Positions 1 to 5,386 of a stretch of DNA of 7,816 nt are shown piece by piece. Location: contig CAIVQM010000275.1 of NCBI GenBank assembly GCA_903908025.1, forward strand, positions 1-7,816. The letters are read 5' to 3'. The notes under the pieces were generated by a model. The model did not search any database, was not told the origin of the DNA, and worked only from the letters and a program-made list of their open reading frames with translations. A program made the position numbers and the translations under genes. Origin of the DNA: an uncultured bacterium. Its GTDB lineage: Bacteria; Actinomycetota; Actinomycetes; S36-B12. How positions within the stretch are numbered: position 1 is the first letter of the stretch; each line of letters opens with the position of its first letter.

Positions 1-605
1 GCGAGGCTGGCCGCGAGTTCCGTCGCTGCACGAGCGGCACTGCCCTCCTCGACCACGCTCATGATCAGTCCAGCGGCGAGCGCCTCGGCCGCGGTGAGTC
101 GAACTCCGCCGAGAAGCACCGCCTGAGCTCGCGCGAGGCCGATCGCACGCGTCAGGCGGAAGGTCCCTCCCCAGCCGGGCAGCATTCCCTTTGTTACTTC
201 CGGCAGCCCGAATTGCGCACCTGCCCCAGCGACACGAAGGTCACATGCCAGCGCGAGTTCCAGACCTCCTCCCAGCGCATATCCTTCGATCGCCGCGACG
301 ACAAGGCACGGGTGTTCCTCGATCGAGCGCATGAGGGCCTGCCCACGGGCCGTGTGCTCGATGCGCTGGTCAGCTGTCATCTCACGCACGGCCTTGAGAT
401 CCGAGCCGGCGCAGAAGGCAGCCGTTCCAGAGCCCGTGAGGACCAGAGCGCGAACCTCAGACGAGGTAGCTGCTTCTCGCAGCATCGCGTCGAGCGCGTC
501 TATCGTCTCGTTGTCGAGTGCGTTCCGGCGCTCGGGTCGCGCGATTGTCGCAACCCAGACGGTGCCATCTTGGATGTCCCGACGAACTTCGAGCGACAAA
601 CTCAT
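1..605 (-). CDS. Enoyl-CoA hydratase/isomerase family protein (C-terminus cut by window edge)
   Basis: This is a crotonase-fold protein, probably adding water to a trans-2-enoyl-CoA in the cytosol. I translated 201 residues from the ATG at 605; the frame stays open to base 1, so about 60 C-terminal residues of a usual ~260 are missing. The oxyanion-hole segment AFCAGSDLK is at residues 63-71 and the second glycine-rich segment GYALGGGLELA at 108-118. Glu116 and Glu136 (in LPEVTKG) are 20 residues apart, matching the catalytic pair Glu144/Glu164 of rat enoyl-CoA hydratase, so hydratase activity is likely. The start overlaps the stop of the upstream amidohydrolase gene as ATGA, with no strong ribosome binding site of its own, which points to translational coupling. 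The acyl substrate is unknown. The family call is firm; the exact reaction is inferred. Confidence 0.91.
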   Translation of the reverse strand, partial: MSLSLEVRRDIQDGTVWVATIARPERRNALDNETIDALDAMLREAATSSEVRALVLTGSGTAAFCAGSDLKAVREMTADQRIEHTARGQALMRSIEEHPCLVVAAIEGYALGGGLELALACDLRVAGAGAQFGLPEVTKGMLPGWGGTFRLTRAIGLARAQAVLLGGVRLTAAEALAAGLIMSVVEEGSAARAATELAASL

Positions 606-1453
606 ATTCCGAAAACCCGCTTGGCGTTATCCGACATGACAGCCTGCAGGGTTTCCGGCTTGAGACCCAGTTCCTTAACCTGCTTCATGCTCTCCTCGTG
701 GCGCACGAGCGGGTAGTCGGTACCCCAGATCGTCTTGCTCCGCCCGCGACGCGAATCCATGAATTGGAGCATCTCCGGACGCCAGTACTTGGGTGCATAG
801 CCCGAGGTGCCCAGGTAGACATTTGGGTGCTTTGAGGCAAGCGCGATGGCCTCCTCCACCCAGGGCCAGCCGGTGTGTCCGCAGACGATCTTCAGATTGG
901 GGAAGTAGAGCGCCACCTCGTCCAGGAGCATCGGTCGCCCAACCTCGCCAGGCATGAAATCGAGTGTGTGACCCATCGACACGGTGACGGTGGCACCCAG
1001 CTCTTCGCACTTCGCGTAGTACGGGAAGTACCACGCGTGGTTCGGAGGCAACCCGAAGCCGTGCGGGTGGATGTGCAGGCCCTTGAATCCCTTGTGCAGG
1101 ATTGCGTCCTCCATCTCGCGAACACCGTCCATGCGCTTACGCGGGTTCACGCCGTACCAGCCGAAGATCCGGTCGGGGAACTCCTCGTGGGCCTCCGCAA
1201 CCTCCCAGACGTACGTCTCCTCGATCGCATGCTGATTCCAGTAGTCCCACGTCAGCAATGTCGGAATGATGATCTGGCCGATCCCAAGCACTTCGAGATT
1301 CGCCATGAACTCCTTGACGGAGTAGCCACGCAAGTCTTTGAGTCGCCCAATGGACTCGAAGATCCCGCTTTCCGAACTATCGAAGAAGTTGCGTCGAATG
1401 TTCTCTTCAGTGAAGTGCCCACACATGAAGTCGACGGCGAGGGGTGCGGTCAT
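602..1453 (-). CDS. Amidohydrolase-2 family (ACMSD-like) TIM-barrel hydrolase or decarboxylase
   Basis: A 283-residue protein of the amidohydrolase-related family that includes aminocarboxymuconate-semialdehyde decarboxylase (ACMSD) and gamma-resorcylate decarboxylase. Family marks are His162 (VSMGHT, barrel strand 5), His193 (IVCGHTGWPWVEEA, strand 6), Asp246 in IWGTDYPL (strand 8) and the C-terminal NAKRVFG, typical of the last helix. The first-strand HxH metal motif is missing: the N-terminus reads VDFMCGHFT, with Met10 and Gly12 at the expected positions and a His only at 13. Metal binding may therefore be altered or use His13 or the HIHPH segment (127-131). The ATG at 1453 follows a strong AAGGAG six bases upstream. 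The gene has a candidate promoter in the preceding gap and overlaps the next crotonase gene by four bases. It could hydrolyse a C-N or C-C bond or decarboxylate; the sequence does not decide which. Confidence 0.88.
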   Translation of the reverse strand: MTAPLAVDFMCGHFTEENIRRNFFDSSESGIFESIGRLKDLRGYSVKEFMANLEVLGIGQIIIPTLLTWDYWNQHAIEETYVWEVAEAHEEFPDRIFGWYGVNPRKRMDGVREMEDAILHKGFKGLHIHPHGFGLPPNHAWYFPYYAKCEELGATVTVSMGHTLDFMPGEVGRPMLLDEVALYFPNLKIVCGHTGWPWVEEAIALASKHPNVYLGTSGYAPKYWRPEMLQFMDSRRGRSKTIWGTDYPLVRHEESMKQVKELGLKPETLQAVMSDNAKRVFGI

Positions 1454-1459
1454 GGGGTG

Positions 1460-1465
1460 CTCCTT
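1460..1465 (-). promoter_or_regulatory. Strong ribosome binding site of the amidohydrolase gene
   Basis: The minus strand reads AAGGAG, six bases before the ATG at 1453. It is a near-consensus Shine-Dalgarno sequence and fixes that start. It also loads ribosomes for the overlapping downstream crotonase gene. Confidence 0.8.
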
Positions 1466-1555
1466 AGGGATCGGGAGTTCATCAGCAGGACCAGGCGTGC
1501 CGCGTCAATGACACCGCCCGAATCCAGCGATGTGCGCTGCCGTCGATACCGCACG

Positions 1556-1569
1556 TCTGCTCCAGCAGA
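1556..1569 (-). other. Short inverted repeat at the predicted transcript start
   Basis: The minus strand reads TCTGCTGGAGCAGA: six-base arms TCTGCT and AGCAGA around a GG centre. It lies just downstream of the predicted -10 element, where transcription should begin (about 1566). It may be a 5' hairpin (five-base stem, four-base loop) or a second protein-binding dyad. No T-run follows, so it is not a terminator. The repeat is directly visible; any function is speculative. Confidence 0.4.
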
Positions 1570-1575
1570 GCGACC

Positions 1576-1599
1576 CTATCGATCGATCGATCGATCGTC
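1576..1599. promoter_or_regulatory. Candidate TetR operator 1, overlapping the promoter spacer
   Basis: Read on the minus strand, this 24-bp segment matches the plus-strand segment 2283-2306 at 20 of 24 positions. Both contain seven-base arms (ACGATCG and CGATCGA here; six of seven complementary) around a six-base spacer, giving a 20-bp imperfect dyad of a size usual for TetR-family operators. It sits between the -35 and -10 elements of the predicted promoter. Because the segment is mostly a four-base tandem repeat, part of the match could be low-complexity coincidence. Confidence 0.5.
1578..1597. repeat. ATCG tandem repeat, five perfect units
   Basis: Five uninterrupted copies of ATCG. The first 18 bases are a perfect palindrome. 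The repeat fills the spacer of the predicted promoter in the gap between the TetR gene and the amidohydrolase gene. A four-base unit in a promoter spacer could change copy number by slippage. Confidence 0.9.
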
Positions 1600-1650
1600 A
1601 AGGGATTCGTGCACTGAAAGGTGCCCATCGGAAAGCACGTGCGCCATCGC

Positions 1651-2265
1651 TCAGGCAGACGGACCTGATACCTCGGCGATCCCCTCAAAGAAGAGGCCCA
1701 CGTACTCTGCGGAAATCGCGTTGAGTGTCAAGCGTCCCTTGGGTCGGTACCAGTTGGCGACATCGGTGATGGCTCCCAGGATCGCTCGGGTCGTCAGCCG
1801 CGCATCCGTTGCGCGGAGCTCACCTGCCTTCTGCCCCTCAATGATGATCGCGCGAAACATTCCCTCGTAGTTGTCGCGCATCTCCAGGATCAGCTGGAGG
1901 TCGTCGCCCTCCAGCGACCGGAGTTCGGTGTCCGCAACAACGGCTTCCTTGAGGCGATCGGCATGGAACATGATGTGGGCGTGCACAGCCGCCGCCAACT
2001 GCTCCCGAGCCGATGGCAGATCATCGATGGCTTCCGCAACCCGCTCAGTCATCTCCTGCATTGCTGTGGTCATGATCGCCATCAGCAAGTCCTGCTTGCT
2101 CGGGTAGTAGTGGTAGAGCGTCGACATCTGCACCCCGACAGCACGTGCGACATCACGCACGGAGGTTCCGTGGTAGCCGCGCTCGAACATGAGATCCACG
2201 GCCCGCGCGTACGCGAGTTCCCCCGTGGTCTTGTCCGTGCGTGCACTCGCAGCCGATCGCGCCAT
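1651..2265 (-). CDS. TetR-family transcriptional repressor, KstR2-like
   Basis: A 204-residue one-component regulator. The N-terminal DNA-binding domain occupies about residues 15-62, with the helix-turn-helix in TSVRDVARAVGVQMSTLY (34-51) followed by the typical HYYPSKQDLL. The ligand domain ends with the segment NWYRPKGRLT (171-180), which resembles the RWYRPGGPLT of mycobacterial KstR2, a repressor that responds to a CoA thioester of cholesterol breakdown. By analogy this protein probably senses an acyl-CoA made by the neighbouring genes. The ATG at 2265 has GGAGG (2274-2278) eight bases upstream, which supports the start. It sits between the ligase/crotonase operon and the amidohydrolase/crotonase pair, with candidate operators on both sides, so it probably represses the downstream pair and itself. 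Family certain; ligand inferred. Confidence 0.94.
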   Translation of the reverse strand: MARSAASARTDKTTGELAYARAVDLMFERGYHGTSVRDVARAVGVQMSTLYHYYPSKQDLLMAIMTTAMQEMTERVAEAIDDLPSAREQLAAAVHAHIMFHADRLKEAVVADTELRSLEGDDLQLILEMRDNYEGMFRAIIIEGQKAGELRATDARLTTRAILGAITDVANWYRPKGRLTLNAISAEYVGLFFEGIAEVSGPSA

Positions 2266-2273
2266 GTCCTCTG

Positions 2274-2278
2274 CCTCC
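2274..2278 (-). promoter_or_regulatory. Ribosome binding site of the TetR gene
   Basis: GGAGG on the minus strand, eight bases before the ATG at 2265. It supports this start over downstream alternatives. Confidence 0.75.
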
Positions 2279-2282
2279 GCCC

Positions 2283-2306
2283 GTCGATCGTTCGACCGCT
2301 CGATAG
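2283..2306. promoter_or_regulatory. Candidate TetR operator 2, upstream of the regulator's own start
   Basis: Arms TCGATCG (2284-2290) and CGCTCGA (2297-2303), six of seven complementary, flank six bases, 18 to 41 bases before the TetR ATG. The plus-strand segment matches the minus-strand segment at 1576-1599 in 20 of 24 positions. A -10-like TACTAT (minus strand, 2308-2303) overlaps its upstream edge, but I see no convincing -35 at 16-18 bases. The position suggests autorepression. Confidence 0.5.
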
Positions 2307-2362
2307 TAGTGGCTCACCCCGCCGCAACTGCCGTCATGCGCGTCTGGGAAGGCTCACGGCGG

Positions 2363-3145
2363 CTATCCCGACTTGCGCAGCGCACCATCCAATCGGCGTC
2401 TGGTCTGCTCGTCGCCAAGGAGCCGGCGGTTCGCATCGATCTCAAAAGCGGCTGATATGGCCAAGGTCGCTCTCGCGGACAGCCGGAGTGCGTGCACGGT
2501 CTCCGCAACCCCCCGCTGGGGGAAGGCTGCCATCCGGCTCGCCATCTCCAACGCCGCGCTCAGCGACGCTCCCTCGTCCGCGACCAGATCGCAGAGGCCC
2601 ATTCGGAGCGCGTCCTCCGCCATCACCGTCGCATTGCTGAGGATCATCCACGAAGCCCGCCCGTGCCCGATCATCCGAGGCAGCCGCCACGTCAATCCGC
2701 CCGTGGGCACGAGGCCCAGCGGCGCATCTGCTGAGCACAGAGTCGTGGCAGGTTCAGCAACTCGGATATCCGCCATGCATGCCAACTCCAGCCCACCGCC
2801 GAACGTGGGGCCGTTGAGCGCAGCAATGACAGGAACGCGGACCTTCGAGATCGCATCCCCCAGGGAGGCGTACGTCGAGAGGTAGTGGCCGGTCTCGCGC
2901 GTCGTCAACTCTTGGAGCGCACGCAGATCACCGCCTGCGCAGAAGGCCCTGCCCGACCCCGTCAGCACGACGGCACGCAAATCGTCGCGCCAGCTCAGCC
3001 GCTCGAAGTGGTCGATGAGGGTGATCAAGTCACCTGGGCGCAGCGCATTGAGCACCTCGGGACGCTCGAGCCTGACCACGGCTACACCGGGTGCGGCGAT
3101 ACTGAGCGACGGTGCACCGAGCTTGCGAGTCACTTCCTCGCTCAT
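2363..3145 (-). CDS. Enoyl-CoA hydratase/isomerase family protein with Glu-to-Asp active-site change
   Basis: A complete 260-residue crotonase-superfamily protein acting on an acyl-CoA. The segment SGRAFCAGGDLRAL (64-77) forms the first part of the CoA-binding oxyanion hole and FGGGLELACMADIRVA (115-130) the second. Glu120 matches rat hydratase Glu144. The position of Glu164 is Asp140 (in CSADAPLGLVP), 20 residues on, so the acid/base pair is Glu/Asp rather than Glu/Glu. This could mean an isomerase, a hydrolase-like crotonase or a hydratase of modified activity. The ATG at 3145 has a GAGGGGGAA tract just upstream. It follows the CoA ligase gene by 45 bases and probably shares its transcript. 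It differs clearly from the second crotonase at the low-coordinate end, so the two are likely to do different steps. Confidence 0.9.
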   Translation of the reverse strand: MSEEVTRKLGAPSLSIAAPGVAVVRLERPEVLNALRPGDLITLIDHFERLSWRDDLRAVVLTGSGRAFCAGGDLRALQELTTRETGHYLSTYASLGDAISKVRVPVIAALNGPTFGGGLELACMADIRVAEPATTLCSADAPLGLVPTGGLTWRLPRMIGHGRASWMILSNATVMAEDALRMGLCDLVADEGASLSAALEMASRMAAFPQRGVAETVHALRLSARATLAISAAFEIDANRRLLGDEQTRRRLDGALRKSG

Positions 3146-3190
3146 GCAGTTCCCCCTCGACTCTTCCTCTCAGTGCGAGTGCGCATATGG

Positions 3191-4537
3191 TCAGTCGCGA
3201 CTTCGCTCGTCGGTCCACCGTGCGACCTTGTACTCACTGTGCTCCACCGAGCCAAGAACCACATCGAACCGCAGCCCCGTCGCGTGCCGGAGCGATTCAG
3301 CCACAGCCTCGGCATGCTTCGCCGGCGAGCCCGCCTCACCTTCGGCGAGCATCAACGTCACCTGCGCGACGTCAGCCTCACCCTTGCTGAACAGCCGAAT
3401 GTGGTATTCCTCAACACCTGGGACGGAGAAGATGGCCTTGTCGACCGCTTGGGGGTACACGTTCACGCCCTTGATCTTCTTGACTCCATCAGTCCGCCCG
3501 ATGGACCCCACCTCGATACCCGAGAACGAACGGCCACATGCACAGCTGCCGGGCGCACGATAGATACCCCCGTCATACAGACGGCAGCGGATAAGCGGTG
3601 TATCGCGGTGATACAGACTCGTCACGAAGATCTCGCCGTATTCCCCGTCGGCTACCTGCAGTCCCGTGACCGGGTCCAGAACCTCCACGAGCACGAACGG
3701 ATCAATCGCGTGGAGCACGCCTGGTGAACCCGCCGATCCGAATCCGTGCTCACAGGAGAAGAGGAAGTCCGCCCTCATCTGCGCACACCCGAAGCGGTCG
3801 AATGCCTGGGCACCCCAGGCCTCCTCGAGCCGCTGGACGTAACTCAGTCCCACTCCCTCGAGACCGGTCAGCAAGGTCCGCACACTCGAGTTGCCAACGG
3901 GCTCGTCACTTACCGCCGCCAGATGCGCGAAATACGTCGTGGAGCCGAAGAGACTCGTCGGCGCAAACTGCCGAATGACCTCCAACTTTCGCTCGGCGTC
4001 ATAGTTGCCGATGGGAAGGACCGACATGCCGAATCCGACAGCTGCCTGGTATTCGACTCGTCCGCCCGCCAGCATGGTGATGGGGAGCGTGAGCGCCATC
4101 TTCTCACCCGCCGTCAGACCTGCCCAGGTGAATCCATAGCGGTACATGTCAACCATTGCGGCAAGTTCAGTTGTCGTCTGCGCATGCAATTCCGAGCCAC
4201 GGCCGCTCGTGCCGCTGGTCGTGTAGTACTCCAGCGCCTCCCCCGGGTCGATCGCGGTGGAGATCCTCGTTCCCGCCGGCGGGTTGGCCATCTGGTCGGC
4301 AAGGAACATCGACTTATCCACCCAGGGCAAGGCTGATTGGAAATCATCAACGTTCCGGACCGATTCAACATCGACGCCGGCGGCTTCCCAGATCCCTCGA
4401 TAGAAGGGGTTGGTCTGATGGGTCCGCTGGATGATCCCGTCCAACTTGGACCACTGCAGTGCTCGTACCTGATCCGGATCGGCGAACTCCGTACTGGCAT
4501 CGTGCACACGTGCGCTCGTGCGCTGACTCGAGCTCAC
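3191..4537 (-). CDS. PaaK-like (phenylacetate-CoA ligase family) acyl-CoA ligase
   Basis: A 448-residue AMP-forming ligase, expected to activate a carboxylic acid with ATP and coenzyme A. Length and N-terminus (NPFYRGIWEAAG, 43-54) fit the phenylacetate-CoA ligase branch (about 430-450 residues), not the longer fatty-acid ligases. The ATP loop TSGTSGRG is at 107-114. The core region GEYGEIFVTSL (298-308) precedes TPLIRCRLYD (313-322), CACGR (332-336) and the hinge GRTDGVKKIKGVNVYP (347-362). The C-terminal SEYKVARW holds Lys437, a possible catalytic lysine. The usual YG.(T/S)E motif is replaced by FGCAQM (249-254), so the acid substrate may be unusual. The start is a GTG three bases after the SDR stop, without a strong ribosome binding site, which implies coupling. 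An aryl or alicyclic acid substrate is an inference from the family. Confidence 0.86.
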   Translation of the reverse strand: MSSSQRTSARVHDASTEFADPDQVRALQWSKLDGIIQRTHQTNPFYRGIWEAAGVDVESVRNVDDFQSALPWVDKSMFLADQMANPPAGTRISTAIDPGEALEYYTTSGTSGRGSELHAQTTTELAAMVDMYRYGFTWAGLTAGEKMALTLPITMLAGGRVEYQAAVGFGMSVLPIGNYDAERKLEVIRQFAPTSLFGSTTYFAHLAAVSDEPVGNSSVRTLLTGLEGVGLSYVQRLEEAWGAQAFDRFGCAQMRADFLFSCEHGFGSAGSPGVLHAIDPFVLVEVLDPVTGLQVADGEYGEIFVTSLYHRDTPLIRCRLYDGGIYRAPGSCACGRSFSGIEVGSIGRTDGVKKIKGVNVYPQAVDKAIFSVPGVEEYHIRLFSKGEADVAQVTLMLAEGEAGSPAKHAEAVAESLRHATGLRFDVVLGSVEHSEYKVARWTDERSRD

Positions 4538-4540
4538 TGG

Positions 4541-5299
4541 TCAGCCGACCATCGTGAGGCCACCGCTGACGCTGATCACCTGACCGGTCATGTAGCTGGC
4601 GCCATCACTGGCGAGGAATCTGATGAGTGCGGCAGCATCCGACGGCTCGGCCACTCGACGTAGAGGAATAGCGCGGATCAGCTTCTCGATCAGCTTCGGC
4701 GTGGACTCCATCTCGGCCTGCAGGAGCGGCGTCATCATGGGCCCGGGGCAGACGCAGTTCACTGTGACGTTGTACGGCGCCATCTCCCGAGCGAGCGACT
4801 TGGTCAGGGCCATGACACCACCCTTAGCGGCCGCGTACACGGTCTCGCCCTTGCTGCCGACACGGCCCGCATCGGAAGCCACATTGACGATGGTTCCTGC
4901 ACCCTGCTCGATCAGGATGGGCACCGTGGCGCGACACATGTAGAGCGTTCCCCACAGGTTGATGGCGACGATCTTCTCCCAGAACTCAAGGGACTGCTCC
5001 CAGAAGCGTCCCGGCTCATCCCACCCGGCCACGTTGCACACGGCATCCAGCCGCCCGAGGCGATCAACTGCCTCCTTGACGCCTGTCTCCACAGCATTCC
5101 AGTCGGAGATATCCGCGACGATCGGAAAGGCCGTTGCATCGCCGAGCATGCCGATGGTCTCGTCCAGCCCCTTGGCGTTGATGTCCATGAGGGCCATGTG
5201 AGCCCCATCAGCTGCCGCCATGATCGCCATGGCACGCCCCAATCCGGAGGCAGCCCCGGTGATGATGATTCGCTTGTCCGTCAGGGTGGCGCCAGTCAT
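4541..5299 (-). CDS. Short-chain dehydrogenase/reductase (classical SDR)
   Basis: A 252-residue NAD-type alcohol dehydrogenase or ketoreductase. Visible marks are the cofactor loop TGAASGLG (14-21), Asp39 ending the second strand (favouring NAD over NADP), NVAG (89-92), Asn114, and the catalytic Ser142, Tyr155 and Lys159 with canonical spacing (YAAAK). The C-terminal YMTGQVISVSGG is typical. I place the start at the ATG at 5299: the minus strand has AGAGG five bases before it. A GTG at 5314 in the same frame would add five residues but would put that ribosome binding site inside the gene. The stop is three bases before the ligase GTG. In context it may oxidise a 3-hydroxyacyl-CoA made by a crotonase, or act on a hydroxyl or keto intermediate. 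Confidence 0.94.
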   Translation of the reverse strand: MTGATLTDKRIIITGAASGLGRAMAIMAAADGAHMALMDINAKGLDETIGMLGDATAFPIVADISDWNAVETGVKEAVDRLGRLDAVCNVAGWDEPGRFWEQSLEFWEKIVAINLWGTLYMCRATVPILIEQGAGTIVNVASDAGRVGSKGETVYAAAKGGVMALTKSLAREMAPYNVTVNCVCPGPMMTPLLQAEMESTPKLIEKLIRAIPLRRVAEPSDAAALIRFLASDGASYMTGQVISVSGGLTMVG

Positions 5300-5304
5300 G
5301 GGAT

Positions 5305-5309
5305 CCTCT
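5305..5309 (-). promoter_or_regulatory. Ribosome binding site deciding the SDR start
   Basis: AGAGG on the minus strand, five bases before the ATG at 5299. It favours that ATG over the in-frame GTG at 5314. The rest of the 87-base gap up to the flavoprotein stop shows no clear terminator or promoter. Confidence 0.65.
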
Positions 5310-5386
5310 TTCACTGTTGTAGCGGGCCGAGTAGTTCGTGCCCGTCGTCTTGGATGGTGCTGTGGTGCGAATCCGCAAGGGACCGC

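Larger units (their letters stand above)
1573..1601 (-). promoter_or_regulatory. Predicted housekeeping sigma-factor promoter for amidohydrolase and crotonase genes
   Basis: On the minus strand TTGACG (1601-1596; five of six to the TTGACA consensus) is followed after exactly 17 bases by TAGGGT (1578-1573), which fits the TAnnnT pattern of actinobacterial -10 elements. Transcription would start near 1566 and give a leader of about 110 bases before the ATG at 1453. The spacer consists almost entirely of ATCG tandem repeat, so a repressor bound there would block RNA polymerase. The prediction rests on motif and spacing alone. Confidence 0.6.

Noticed and set aside
1503..1508. A second TTGACG on the minus strand, a possible alternative promoter nearer the amidohydrolase.
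   Set aside because: No acceptable -10 lies 16-18 bases downstream; the best candidates (CTGATG, TGATGA) match poorly.
1482..1688. Minus-strand open frame of 68 codons in the gap before the amidohydrolase, a possible leader peptide.
   Set aside because: It begins inside the TetR gene without a ribosome binding site and contains the predicted promoter, so most of it would not be on the downstream transcript.
875..1870. Plus-strand open frame of 331 codons opposite the amidohydrolase and TetR genes.
   Set aside because: It crosses two well-supported minus-strand genes and their promoter gap, shows no family motif, and is the kind of long antisense frame expected in GC-rich coding DNA.
2311..2363. 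Repeated GGCTCAC followed by GC-rich bases, 40 bp apart, considered as a terminator or duplicated site after the crotonase stop.
   Set aside because: The copies agree for only seven bases, the possible CCGCC/GGCGG stem would have a loop of about 30 bases, and no T-run follows.
2885..3727. Plus-strand open frame of 280 codons opposite the crotonase and ligase genes.
   Set aside because: It spans the end of one minus-strand gene and the start of another, with a composition unlike a folded protein and no recognisable domain.
5300..5386. Gap between the TMADH-like and SDR genes, considered for a separate promoter or terminator.
   Set aside because: I find no paired -35/-10 elements at normal spacing and no stable hairpin with a T-run; apart from the ribosome binding site nothing can be supported.
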